A DNA stretch of 21,957 bases from Megamonas sp. UBA1792. GTDB lineage: Bacteria; Bacillota_C; Negativicutes; Selenomonadales; Selenomonadaceae. Within the stretch, counting starts at the first letter, position 1; the number at the start of each line of letters is the position of its first letter. The stretch covers positions 1 through 21,957 of the forward strand of contig DCFY01000058.1 of NCBI GenBank assembly GCA_002315155.1, given 5' to 3'. The position numbers and the translations under genes are program-made. Below the pieces are notes generated by a model. The model had not been told where the DNA came from. It saw only the letters and a list, made by a program, of their open reading frames with translations, and did not search any database. This document shows, one piece after another, positions 7,680-17,106 of this stretch.

Positions 7680-8597
7680 TCAAATTTCTACAAACACATT
7701 AACCACACCTGCTTTAAAAACAAGATTACGAAATGCCAGCAGTTCCTCTTTTGTATACATTGGTGGATTTTCTAAAAACCCATAAGGGAAATCGACATGT
7801 GCATACTTTGCTTTTGCCAGCGGATTATAGTTTAATAACTCATATTGCACCTGCGGGTACACTTCTGCCAACCATTGTGCAATCGCTATAAGGTTTTCTT
7901 TTGTTGCTATATACTCCGGAATAAGCGGCGTCCGTACAACGACATTATCTCTATACCCGGACTGCAGCACATAGCGCAGGTTCTCACGAATGATCATCGG
8001 ATCAATACCCGTATAGCGTTTATGTTCCTCCGGTAAAAACACCTTAAAATCCGCAAACAGTCTGTCGATATAGGGAAGCACCTTTTTAAAATAATCCAAA
8101 TCCGTACAAAGCGACGATTCTACGGCCGTATGGATTCCTTTGTCTTTAAGTTTTTTCAATAAAGCCAGTGTAAAATCCTGTTGGAAGAACGGTTCCCCAC
8201 CCGACAGCGTAACTCCACCACCATGCAGAAAAAAAGGTAAATCACGCAAAGCCATCTCCAATACCTCTGTCAAAGTATACTCCCTGCTGTCCATACGTAA
8301 AGCTCCCGTTGGACATTCACGTTCATACTCCTCTCCCTCTGTCACTGCTTCCGGAATAATCGTAATTTTTCCTGCAATCTCTTTGACAGCTCCCTGCGAA
8401 ACCATCAGGCACATACCACAATGGATGCATTTATCAACAAAATACACGAGCCGCCCATCACATGCAATTCCCTCTGGATTTTGGCACCAGACACAACGAA
8501 GCGGGCATCCCTTGAGAAATATCGTCGTACGGATTCCTTCACCATCATGGACAGAAAACTGACGAATATCAAAAATACGACCTTTAATCGCCCTCAT
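7680..8597 (-). CDS. Glycyl-radical-enzyme activase (PflA-like radical SAM), orphan
   Basis: Radical SAM activase that would install the glycyl radical on a partner enzyme, using SAM and a 4Fe-4S cluster. The opening FDIRQFSVHDGEGIRTTIFLKGCPLRCVWCQNPEG is typical, with C31, C35 and C38 forming CxxxCxxC; the SAM-binding GGE lies at 133-135 (TLSGGEPFFQ). Between them is the ferredoxin-like insert found in activases of the glycerol dehydratase/HPD/CutD type. That insert is depleted: C57, C60 and C63 are present, the expected fourth position is Ser67, and the second half keeps only C95 (ECPTGAL). Length is 305 aa and the start ATG has AGGGGGA upstream. No glycyl radical enzyme is encoded in the window, so the substrate is unknown. 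It heads a compact run with deoR, the LTA-synthase-like gene and the pflX-like gene. Confidence 0.9.
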   Translation of the reverse strand: MRAIKGRIFDIRQFSVHDGEGIRTTIFLKGCPLRCVWCQNPEGIACDGRLVYFVDKCIHCGMCLMVSQGAVKEIAGKITIIPEAVTEGEEYERECPTGALRMDSREYTLTEVLEMALRDLPFFLHGGGVTLSGGEPFFQQDFTLALLKKLKDKGIHTAVESSLCTDLDYFKKVLPYIDRLFADFKVFLPEEHKRYTGIDPMIIRENLRYVLQSGYRDNVVVRTPLIPEYIATKENLIAIAQWLAEVYPQVQYELLNYNPLAKAKYAHVDFPYGFLENPPMYTKEELLAFRNLVFKAGVVNVFVEI

Positions 8598-8634
8598 GCA
8601 TATCCCCCTTTATTGTTTCGTATTACTATATCTC

Positions 8635-8663
8635 ATTGTAATCTTACTGCGCGAATATTGCAA
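8635..8663 (-). promoter_or_regulatory. Promoter of the activase-deoR-ltaS-like run
   Basis: Minus strand: -35 TTGCAA (8663-8658), 17-base spacer, -10 TACAAT (8640-8635), about 40 bases before the activase start. No other terminator or equally good promoter was seen until 3765, so this may serve the four genes down to 3877. The gap at 7612-7679 could hide a weak deoR promoter. Confidence 0.6.
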
Positions 8664-8699
8664 TAAGCAGGATGAAATCTCCGGCTTTTCTGTACTGCA

Positions 8700-8737
8700 A
8701 AAAAAGCAGAGTCGCTGCATTACAAATGCAGCGACTC
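8700..8737 (-). terminator. Intrinsic terminator of the TPR gene
   Basis: A perfect 13-base inverted repeat (8709-8721 with 8725-8737, arm GAGTCGCTGCATT) with a 3-base loop. On the minus strand it is followed by TGC and a run of seven T. It begins 17 bases after the TPR gene stop. Confidence 0.92.
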
Positions 8738-8753
8738 CAACTTATCTTCTTTA

Positions 8754-9782
8754 TTATTTATCCCGATATTTCCATGGCACATCCTTCGCACATGATGCAT
8801 CGAGAAGCACAGCACGCCGATAGTCATCCTGTGCCCGATTATTACTGCCAAGAAGTTCATAAAGCGCTGCCCTGTTCATGTAGCAGGATGCACAATCCGG
8901 CACAAGCTCAATTGCCTTATTAAAATCCGCCTCGGCTTCTTCGTATTTCCCCTGTTCCATATAGATAAGGCCACGATTACTATAGGCATTCATATACTCC
9001 GGTTCCAGGCTGATTGCCTTGTCATAGGCCTCCAATGCCCGCTTTGTATTTTTCTGTCCGGCGTAGGCAAGCCCTATATTATTGTAGGCGTTCACATCTT
9101 TATCATTTAGCCGAATTGCCTGTTTATACGATTGGATTGCCGCTTTCACGTCCTGCTGACGCATCTGTACATTGCCACGATTGTAGTATGCTGCTCCATC
9201 ATTCGGATTGATGGCAATCGCCTTTTCATAGTCACGCAATGCTTCCGCATAACGTCCCATACACTCGTATACCATCCCACGATTTTTCCAGGCATCGGCA
9301 TTCATCGGCTTAAGCAGAAGTGCCTGCGTATCATCCGCAGCCGCCTTCTCATAGGCTCCGATTGCCGCATAGGCAAGCGCCCGGTTATAATACGCCTTTG
9401 CATGATGCGCATTAAGACGAATAACCTTGGTATAGTCTGAAATAGCTTTATCGTACTCACCATAGGCATGATAAACACTGCCCCGGTTATTATAGGCATC
9501 CACATAGGACGGGTCAAGTGCAATCGCTGTATTATAATCACGCATAGCCTCGCTGTATTTCTTTAAGCGATAATATGCATTGGCACGTTCTTTATAAAGC
9601 AATGCACGATCCGGACTTTTGACGATTTCCACGCTATAGAGACGTACAGCCTCCCAGTAATCCTGTTGTTCCATTGCCACTGCAGCCGTCTGTTCATTTG
9701 TCGGTATCGCATCTTTCTCACCAGCAAATGCTGTTGATACAAAAAAACAGACAAACACTATAAGCAAAACTACTTTCTTCAT
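8754..9782 (-). CDS. Exported protein with nine tetratricopeptide repeats
   Basis: A secreted or periplasmic TPR scaffold of unknown partner. A signal peptide is clear: MKK, a hydrophobic core VVLLIVFVCFFV, and a likely cleavage after STAFA at residue 20. After a short linker the protein is a run of nine 34-residue TPR units from about residue 27 to 335. Most units start YxNRG or similar and contain YxxAIxDYxxAIxLxP; the sixth is the most divergent. There is no catalytic domain. The start ATG has GGAGG 9 bases upstream. It is monocistronic by position: own promoter at 9823-9851 and own terminator at 8700-8737. It is divergent from the diguanylate cyclase, which does not prove a joint role. 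Such proteins often hold envelope or outer-membrane assemblies together, but that is inference. Confidence 0.88.
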   Translation of the reverse strand: MKKVVLLIVFVCFFVSTAFAGEKDAIPTNEQTAAVAMEQQDYWEAVRLYSVEIVKSPDRALLYKERANAYYRLKKYSEAMRDYNTAIALDPSYVDAYNNRGSVYHAYGEYDKAISDYTKVIRLNAHHAKAYYNRALAYAAIGAYEKAAADDTQALLLKPMNADAWKNRGMVYECMGRYAEALRDYEKAIAINPNDGAAYYNRGNVQMRQQDVKAAIQSYKQAIRLNDKDVNAYNNIGLAYAGQKNTKRALEAYDKAISLEPEYMNAYSNRGLIYMEQGKYEEAEADFNKAIELVPDCASCYMNRAALYELLGSNNRAQDDYRRAVLLDASCAKDVPWKYRDK

Positions 9783-9822
9783 TTCTCATGGCCTCCGCCC
9801 TGTGCATAAATCTCTTTTCTTC

Positions 9823-9851
9823 ATTTTACCGTTTACACAAGGAAATATCAA
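9823..9851 (-). promoter_or_regulatory. Promoter of the TPR gene
   Basis: Minus strand: -35 TTGATA (9851-9846), 17-base spacer, -10 TAAAAT (9828-9823), about 40 bases before the TPR start. It is divergent from the GGDEF gene promoter 38 bases away. Confidence 0.6.
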
Positions 9852-9888
9852 GCAGGCAAAGAGACTATATATTTCATAATTGTATACA

Positions 9889-9917
9889 TTGAAAATATAA
9901 GATTTTTAGCTTATAAT
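9889..9917 (+). promoter_or_regulatory. Promoter of the diguanylate cyclase gene
   Basis: Plus strand: -35 TTGAAA (9889-9894), 17-base spacer, perfect -10 TATAAT (9912-9917), about 60 bases before the ATG at 9978. Confidence 0.75.
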
Positions 9918-9977
9918 AAGCCTAGTTTATTATTGAATATTTCATTTCTTCTACATTCGTACGAAAGCAGGAAAAAG

Positions 9978-11828
9978 ATGACTCCTTTAAACGATTTCTC
10001 CAAAAATTCCAGCAGTGATATATATAAAGCCCTTGCTGACTTTGACCAGCTCCTTCTCTTTCGCTGGGATCTTCTGACGGATGATTTTTCTATATCAGAA
10101 AATGCTGCTTCTCTTCCCTATGCTCTGCAATCCCAAAAATACTTTTCTACCTACATGCTTACACATCATCTGGTTCTTGATGAAGATCTGCCGCTTGTCG
10201 AAGAATATATGAACTATATCCTTTCCAAGCCGGACAACCTCATAAATTCAATGGACCGTCGTGAAGTCGAGTATCGCATATTGTCGAAAGACGGTCAGTA
10301 TCGTTGGATAAAGCTTACGCATATTACTTATTTTAAGGATAAGAGGCCTTACCTGATCATTGGCTCTATTCAGGATATTCATGAAAAGAAAGAACTGGAA
10401 AACAAACTTCAGCGGGAAGCCGAGCGTGACTCACTGACAGGTCTTTACAATAAAGGTACAAGCCAGCGTCTTATTGAACTTTATTTGACTTCTCCTAACA
10501 CGCAAAAATTTCAGCAGGCCCTGCTCATCCTTGATGCCGATGGTTTTAAAAACATCAACGATACTTTCGGGCATCTTTTTGGCGATGCTGTTATTACAGA
10601 TATTGCAATGGAACTCGAAAAAGATTTTCGCCAGATCGATATCATTGGCCGTATTGGCGGGGATGAGTTTATTGTTCTTATTAAGGACATCTATTCTATG
10701 GATATTCTTCGCAAAAAATGCCAGCGTCTCATCAATAATCTTCATCGCATCTATAAAAGTACTACACAGGAAATTACTTTTTCCGTCAGCATCGGCATTG
10801 CTATCTCACCGGATCATGGCACTTCTTTTAAAACATTATTTGAAAAAGCTGATAAGGCCCTCTATAACTGCAAAGGAAACGGGAAAGATATGTTTCTTTT
10901 TTACAATGATAATTTGCCAGCCGTAGAGATTCCGCAGCGTTCGGACCTTTCTCTTGTCGATCCGGAACAAAAAGCTTTTAAAGATCATATTGTCGAATAC
11001 ATCTTTCGGTTACTTTACGAAACACGCGATGCTGCAACCACAATCAATATGGTTTTCAGCCTTCTGGGCAAGCAGTTCAACATTGATCGTGCCTATATCT
11101 TTTTGCTTAACAAAAAAAACAACACACTTACGATGTCTTACAATTGGAATAGTCCTATGGCTGCAGACCTGCCTGTTATTGATGTAAACGATAGCAGCAA
11201 CACACGGCTGCGTTCTGACGCTGCTTCTGCGCTCTCCCAACCAACACCTTATGGAATCTTCTCAGTTTGCAGCGATACAAATAAATTATCCGAAGAACAA
11301 GCAGCAGCTTTTCACAAGGTAAACACCCGCTCCTTTATTAACTGTCAGATTTCTAACGGCACAGACTTTCTGGGAATTTTAGGCTTTGAAGACTGTAAAA
11401 ACATCCGCGTCTGGACAAAAGAAGAATATGAATTCATGAATATTTTTTCCTGTATTCTCAGCGGATTTCTTTTGAAGCCGGAAAATACTACAGAACTTAG
11501 TGCCAGGAGCGATCAATTAGCTGCTGTTATCGACAGCATTCACGATTTTATTTACGTCATCGATAAGGTCTCTCATGAGGTACTCTACTTTAATCAGGAG
11601 CTTCGTCAAAGCATCCCCCTCCGCGTATTACAGCAGCCATGCTATTCACTTTTTTTTGGTCGAGAGACGCCCTGTATAAACTGTCCCGTTAAAGAAATAT
11701 CTGACTGCGCCGTATATATCCATCGAAAAATGAAACATATCATCGGCCTTGCCGATATTCAGGTCTCCAACATTGAGTGGGACCCACCCCGCAAAACCGC
11801 CCTTATCATTGTTCGGCAAAAATATTAA
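9978..11828 (+). CDS. Diguanylate cyclase, PAS-GGDEF-GAF-PAS
   Basis: Makes cyclic di-GMP from two GTP. The ATG at 9978 is chosen: AGCAGGAAAAAG precedes it, whereas the longer in-frame TTG at 9933 has no ribosome site. This gives 616 aa. Order: PAS_3-like sensor (about 20-138, with EYRILSKDGQYRWIKL), GGDEF domain (about 145-310), GAF-like domain (about 335-498), and a second PAS-like domain (about 508-616) that runs to the end. The active site GGDEF is intact at 227-231 and the inhibitory I-site RxxD (RQID, 218-221) is exactly five residues before it, so product feedback is expected. There is no EAL domain and no membrane segment, so it should be cytosolic. The last PAS carries C555 and a PCINCP motif (C566, C569), a possible metal or redox site. 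Output is in the middle and sensors are on both sides, which is less common than C-terminal GGDEF. Confidence 0.9.
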   Translation: MTPLNDFSKNSSSDIYKALADFDQLLLFRWDLLTDDFSISENAASLPYALQSQKYFSTYMLTHHLVLDEDLPLVEEYMNYILSKPDNLINSMDRREVEYRILSKDGQYRWIKLTHITYFKDKRPYLIIGSIQDIHEKKELENKLQREAERDSLTGLYNKGTSQRLIELYLTSPNTQKFQQALLILDADGFKNINDTFGHLFGDAVITDIAMELEKDFRQIDIIGRIGGDEFIVLIKDIYSMDILRKKCQRLINNLHRIYKSTTQEITFSVSIGIAISPDHGTSFKTLFEKADKALYNCKGNGKDMFLFYNDNLPAVEIPQRSDLSLVDPEQKAFKDHIVEYIFRLLYETRDAATTINMVFSLLGKQFNIDRAYIFLLNKKNNTLTMSYNWNSPMAADLPVIDVNDSSNTRLRSDAASALSQPTPYGIFSVCSDTNKLSEEQAAAFHKVNTRSFINCQISNGTDFLGILGFEDCKNIRVWTKEEYEFMNIFSCILSGFLLKPENTTELSARSDQLAAVIDSIHDFIYVIDKVSHEVLYFNQELRQSIPLRVLQQPCYSLFFGRETPCINCPVKEISDCAVYIHRKMKHIIGLADIQVSNIEWDPPRKTALIIVRQKY

Positions 11829-11833
11829 TATAA

Positions 11834-11892
11834 CAAAGGACCATAGGCCTTTGCAGCACAAAAGGACATACCATTGCGGCATGTCCTCTTTA
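11834..11892. terminator. Bidirectional terminator between convergent genes
   Basis: Two hairpins lie between the converging diguanylate cyclase and EIIA genes. The first pairs CAAAGG-A-CC (11834-11842) with GGCCTTTG (11846-11853). The second pairs AGGACATaCC (11863-11872) with GGcATGTCCT (11878-11887), followed by CTTTATTTAT on plus and a short T run on minus. Confidence 0.7.
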
Positions 11893-11902
11893 TTTATCTC
11901 TA

Positions 11903-12223
11903 TTATTTTTCCATCGCCTTAAACTTTTTATATACATCAATGAATTCAAGCGCTATAATTTTAAATCCTTCTGCACTCATTAGCTGATCTTCTGCATGCA
12001 AAATCAAAAGGTTGATACCTTGACCTGTCCCCTCTGCTTCTTTTTGTAAAAGTCCTAAATGCGCGGCATGACCTTCATTGAACATCTCATCGCCTTCAGC
12101 AATTGATTTTTCTGCTTTCTCGAATTCATGCTTCTTCGCCATCTGAATCGCTTCTATATAACAACTGCGTGCTGTACCTACTGCAGATATAATCTGAAAT
12201 GCTGTGAGTTCTAACCCTTCCAT
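11903..12223 (-). CDS. PTS lactose/cellobiose-family EIIA
   Basis: Phosphocarrier subunit that passes phosphate from HPr to EIIB. The 106-aa length and all-helical character fit the LacF/CelC/ChbA family. The phosphorylated histidine is His76, in the motif LLILHAEDQLM; the other family His positions in GHAAHLGLLQKEA (52 and 55) are also present. The start ATG follows GGGAG at a distance of 11. It lies 44 bases after the EIIB gene and is the last gene before the convergent terminator. Substrate is probably a beta-diglucoside such as cellobiose, given the nearby GH1 gene; chitobiose or lactose cannot be excluded. Confidence 0.93.
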   Translation of the reverse strand: MEGLELTAFQIISAVGTARSCYIEAIQMAKKHEFEKAEKSIAEGDEMFNEGHAAHLGLLQKEAEGTGQGINLLILHAEDQLMSAEGFKIIALEFIDVYKKFKAMEK

Positions 12224-12267
12224 TTATTAAACCGCTCCCTATTTTTCACTCTTATTTTAAAAATTAG

Positions 12268-12573
12268 TCAATCGCCAAGTTTCGCTTTGGCAAATTCGAC
12301 AACACCTGTACCGTCCATACGTCCATACATGCGCATATCAATTGCCTCCACAATAACACCCGGGCACTGCTTTTTAATCTTGTTTAAATCAAACCGAACC
12401 TGTGGTCCGAGTAGTATAATATCTGCATCAGCCCCCCGCTTACTGGCTTCTGATGTCGGAAATGCTGAAATGTTGCATTCGTAATTCATCACAGCAGCGG
12501 CTTCTTCCATTTTCTTAACGAGCATGCTCGTAGACATTCCTGATGCACATAACAATACAATCTTTCTCATCAT
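12268..12573 (-). CDS. PTS lactose/cellobiose-family EIIB
   Basis: Cytosolic EIIB that is phosphorylated on cysteine and hands phosphate to the incoming sugar at EIIC. The motif IVLLCASGMSTSMLV near the N-terminus places the active cysteine at residue 9, and the 101-aa length matches the CelA/ChbB family. A longer frame exists upstream, but AAGGAG sits 7 bases before the first of two ATGs (12571-12573), so I start there. The order is EIIB then EIIA. No EIIC gene is next to it or elsewhere in the window. It has a promoter at 12629-12657 and is separated from the GH1 gene by that gene's terminator, so it is probably a separate transcript. Confidence 0.92.
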   Translation of the reverse strand: MMRKIVLLCASGMSTSMLVKKMEEAAAVMNYECNISAFPTSEASKRGADADIILLGPQVRFDLNKIKKQCPGVIVEAIDMRMYGRMDGTGVVEFAKAKLGD

Positions 12574-12628
12574 AAATTCGCTCCTTATATTATATAAAAT
12601 AACTGCCAGCGTCTCTTTTACCATATTA

Positions 12629-12657
12629 ACTATAGCACGACAAATGCAATCATTCAA
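12629..12657 (-). promoter_or_regulatory. Promoter of the PTS EIIB-EIIA genes
   Basis: Minus strand: -35 TTGAAT (12657-12652), 17-base spacer, -10 TATAGT (12634-12629), 56 bases before the EIIB start. Its pattern is nearly the same as the promoter in front of the GH1 gene (TTGAAC, 17, TATAGT), which hints at shared control. A TATAAT closer to the gene lacks a fitting -35. Confidence 0.55.
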
Positions 12658-12693
12658 TAGATTCTGACTCTATTGGAAGAGTGTTTCATTTTC

Positions 12694-12735
12694 ATAGAAA
12701 AAAAGCGGAAAAACTTGAAACTTTTTTCCGCTTTT
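12694..12735 (-). terminator. Intrinsic terminator of the GH1 gene
   Basis: A 13-base perfect inverted repeat, AAAAGCGGAAAAA (12701-12713) with 12723-12735, loop of 9, followed on the minus strand by a run of T. It lies about 135 bases after the GH1 stop. The stretch 12736-12870 holds nothing else I can recognise. Confidence 0.85.
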
Positions 12736-12870
12736 CAGTCTATCTTGATTATTATATTCCTGTGCTTTCATTTATTACAGCCTTTATTCAGACAAACAAC
12801 AGGCACTTGCATAAAGCTGTTCTCGCTACAGATACCACAACGGAAAAACATCTCTAATGCAAAAGGCAGG

Positions 12871-14374
<1,504 letters not shown>

Positions 14375-14477
14375 TAGAATAAACACGGTTAGAAATACTA
14401 TTTCATAAAGAATGAACATATATAGAATAATCTGAAACATTATTTCTGTTTAGCCTTATTCAAGCCTCTATCCGCAC

Positions 14478-15338
14478 TCAGAATTTATGCGCTTTGACAA
14501 AATCTACAAACAGCTTTACAATCGGCAAATCTGTACCCGTCTCATTATAAAGCATCCATGTCTTGCGTGTAAGCAGCTTGCCGTCAGCTGATATCAGCTC
14601 CATTTTGTACAACCCCTCAGCTTCATCGACGATACGTGACGGCAGCAGTGCATAACCCAGCCCATGCATAACCATTTCTTTACAGTTGGTAAGCTTCGAT
14701 ACCTGCATGCTGATTTCCGGTGGTATGGTAAAATGCTCACGCCACCACTTATCGAGCTGTGACTTTAAAAGGTAATCACTCTGATAGACAATGCGTGGTA
14801 AATTAGGCAGATCCTCTAAAACAAAAGGCTTACGATATGCAATACAAATCGGTTCTTCATAGAGCAGCTGCATATTTTTACAGCCGCCATAATCAATGCT
14901 TACAAAACCTACTTGTATCTTTTGATTATAGATCAGACTGAATACATTCTTGCTCCAGTCTGCAAGCACACGAAACTTCACTGCCGGATACATCTGCTGA
15001 AATTCCTCAAGAAGCTTCGGCAGCGTATACATTGTGAGATAGCTTGATGCACCAATTTCAAGTGTACCCGAGTTTTCACTAAAAAGCCCTTGTACATTGT
15101 TCTTGATATGTGACAAGCGGTCGATCATATCTACTGCCTGCTTCACAAGGTATTCACCTTCCGGCGTAAACTGGATTCCTTTCGTGCTGCGATGCACGAT
15201 ACGCACATTAAAATCCCGTTCTATGTGCTGCAGCCGTGACGTAAGCGCCGGCTGCGACATATAGAGTGACTGTGCTGCCTTTGTTATATTTTTTTGTACA
15301 TACAAAGCCTGAATAATATACCAGTCACGATCCTCCAT
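14478..15338 (-). CDS. LysR-family transcriptional regulator
   Basis: LysR-type regulator of 286 aa. The N-terminal winged helix-turn-helix is at about 5-63 (ITKAAQSLYMSQPALTSRLQHIE, then VRIVHRSTKGIQFTPEGE), followed by a periplasmic-binding-protein-like effector domain from about residue 90 (GTLEIGASSYLTMYTLPKLL). The start ATG has AAGGAG 10 bases upstream. It lies 208 bases downstream of citF on the same strand, beyond a terminator-like hairpin, so it is probably its own transcript; I saw no convincing promoter in 15339-15442. Position suggests that it controls the citDEF genes and the divergent carrier, in response to citrate or a related acid, as several carboxylate lyase clusters use LysR regulators. 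That link is inference. Confidence 0.9.
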   Translation of the reverse strand: MEDRDWYIIQALYVQKNITKAAQSLYMSQPALTSRLQHIERDFNVRIVHRSTKGIQFTPEGEYLVKQAVDMIDRLSHIKNNVQGLFSENSGTLEIGASSYLTMYTLPKLLEEFQQMYPAVKFRVLADWSKNVFSLIYNQKIQVGFVSIDYGGCKNMQLLYEEPICIAYRKPFVLEDLPNLPRIVYQSDYLLKSQLDKWWREHFTIPPEISMQVSKLTNCKEMVMHGLGYALLPSRIVDEAEGLYKMELISADGKLLTRKTWMLYNETGTDLPIVKLFVDFVKAHKF

Positions 15339-15442
15339 TTTTATAGCTCCTTCATCACAAATTTCTACAAACCCTTCTTTATCTATTTCTTTACAACAGA
15401 CCTTTTTCCCTTTTTCCTTATAAGAATTCTCCCGTCAGCACA

Positions 15443-15493
15443 AAACAAAGCCCTGGCAAGGCAGCTGGTTCCTGCATCACCAAGGCTCTGTTT
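15443..15493 (-). terminator. Long hairpin after citF, probable terminator
   Basis: On the minus-strand RNA, bases 15493-15480 and 15456-15443 form a continuous 14-bp stem (with G-U pairs), and GCAG/CUGC pairs inside the 23-base loop. A UUUUG tail follows. It starts 54 bases after the citF stop. The stem is perfect only when read on the minus strand, where the G-T pairs become G-U, so it acts in that direction. Confidence 0.7.
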
Positions 15494-15546
15494 CGCTTAC
15501 ATAATAGCATCAAAAGTGAAAAATATGTTGTATAGGTCTTCCAAAA

Positions 15547-17106
15547 TCAGTCTGCAATCGGCTTACGAATAACATCAAGAATACTGCCATCGCGATATTC
15601 AACTACAGCAACAATATCCTTATCGTCCTGACTAAGTCCGACTTCTTCCGGTTTGCCAACGAATTCATAGGCAAGTGCCTGCAGCTCTGCCAGAGTCATA
15701 ACCGGAAGCTTGGAACCCTTGAGTTTTTCCATAATATCCTTACGAAGCGGATTGATGGCAATCCCACGATCCGTGATAATAACATCGATACTTTCACCTG
15801 GAGTTACGACATTCTGCACATGATCACGAATCATCGGCAAGCGTCCACGAACAAGCGGTACAACAATGATTGAGAGTGCTGCTCCGGCAGCTGCATCAGA
15901 ATGACCACCTGATGCGCCCATGAGCACACCGTTTGAATCCGTAATAACATTGACATTAAAATCAAGATCAACTTCTGTTGCACTCAATATAACCACATCT
16001 AGATTGTTGACAATCGGGCTTGCGTTCCATGGATTTGCATAAAAAGAAGCCGACACTTCAAGATGACGCGGGTTTTCAGCAATTGATTTAACAGCTGTCA
16101 TATCAAACGTCTGTGCATCATAGCAAACTTCGAAAAGTCCGTCCTTGAGCATTTCCGAAAAAACACCTGTAACGCCACCAATGCCAAAACTTCCCGTAAT
16201 ATCATTTTTTTCCATTTTTTCACGGATAAAGAGCGCTGCAGCAAGCGATGCACCACCACTGCCAAGCTGCAATGAGAATCCCTGCTTTAGATAGCCGGTT
16301 TCTTCCATAATTTCTGCTGCATATTTTGCCATGAGAAGCTGCGTCGGACTTTTCGTTATGCGAATCGCTCCAGAAGCAATCCCTTCCGGATCACCAATGG
16401 CTTCAACCGGCACGATGTAATCAACATCGATCTGCGGAATACTATACGGATAAACAGCCCCATCCACAAGATTATCTGTAACAAGTACAACTTTATCTGC
16501 ATAGGCGGCATCAATCATTGCATAGCCCATTGAGCCAAAGGCTGATTTCCCCTGTCTCCCCGTTGCGTTGCCAAAACGATCGCAGGCCGGAGCGCCCATG
16601 AAAGCTACATCAATATGAAGTTCACCCGCTTCAATGGCTCTTGCTCTGCCACCATGTGAACGGATAATTGTCGGTTTCTTGAGGGCTTGCGGATTTACCG
16701 TAAGATACTTGCCGAGGTCACCTCTAAGACCACTCGATTCAAGTGCTGTTATCGTACCATCCTTAATATAGTCAATGAGAAAATCATGGCACGGGCTTAA
16801 TGAGCTCGATGCAATCATGATATCCTTAATCCCTTTGGCAGCAATACGTTCTACGACCATTTTCATAACGAAATCGCCATTGCGAAGATGATGGTGGAAG
16901 GAAATAGTTTGTCCGTCCCGCAGACCTGTTTTTTCAATAGCTTCATCAATCGATGCAAGCACTTTGTTTGTATGTGGTATGCCAACGCGAATTTTACGTG
17001 CTGCACCCGGCTTCTCCGGCAAATAAGCAAATTCACCTTTATAAAGTCTTTTATTTTTAATGCCCGGAATGACTTCCGGGATTTCACGTCCTACTGCGTT
17101 TTTCAT
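15547..17106 (-). CDS. citF: Citrate lyase alpha subunit (acyl-carrier transferase)
   Basis: Alpha subunit of citrate lyase: it swaps acetate on the acyl-carrier protein for citrate, the first half-reaction. The 519-aa length and sequence match the CitF family, for example ISFHHHLRNGD (68-78), MIASSSLSPCH, FMGAPACDRFGNATG (169-183) and LMGASGGHSDAAAGA (395-409). The start ATG overlaps the citE stop as ATGA, with GAGGGG upstream. It is the last gene of citD-citE-citF. The usual downstream citX and citG are absent: a probable terminator and a LysR gene follow. Citramalate lyase alpha subunits are close relatives, so citramalate is a real alternative substrate. Confidence 0.94.
   Translation of the reverse strand: MKNAVGREIPEVIPGIKNKRLYKGEFAYLPEKPGAARKIRVGIPHTNKVLASIDEAIEKTGLRDGQTISFHHHLRNGDFVMKMVVERIAAKGIKDIMIASSSLSPCHDFLIDYIKDGTITALESSGLRGDLGKYLTVNPQALKKPTIIRSHGGRARAIEAGELHIDVAFMGAPACDRFGNATGRQGKSAFGSMGYAMIDAAYADKVVLVTDNLVDGAVYPYSIPQIDVDYIVPVEAIGDPEGIASGAIRITKSPTQLLMAKYAAEIMEETGYLKQGFSLQLGSGGASLAAALFIREKMEKNDITGSFGIGGVTGVFSEMLKDGLFEVCYDAQTFDMTAVKSIAENPRHLEVSASFYANPWNASPIVNNLDVVILSATEVDLDFNVNVITDSNGVLMGASGGHSDAAAGAALSIIVVPLVRGRLPMIRDHVQNVVTPGESIDVIITDRGIAINPLRKDIMEKLKGSKLPVMTLAELQALAYEFVGKPEEVGLSQDDKDIVAVVEYRDGSILDVIRKPIAD

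Noticed and set aside
9302..9782. Tandem DNA repeat in the TPR gene.
   Set aside because: The repeat is at the protein level (34-residue TPR units); the DNA copies differ too much to be a nucleotide repeat.
9933..9977. Upstream TTG start for the diguanylate cyclase.
   Set aside because: It has no ribosome site, while the ATG at 9978 is preceded by AGCAGGAAAAAG.
15443..15493. The structured hairpin after citF as a riboswitch or small RNA.
   Set aside because: It follows a stop codon, forms one long stem and ends in a U-rich tail; a terminator explains it and no riboswitch core was seen.
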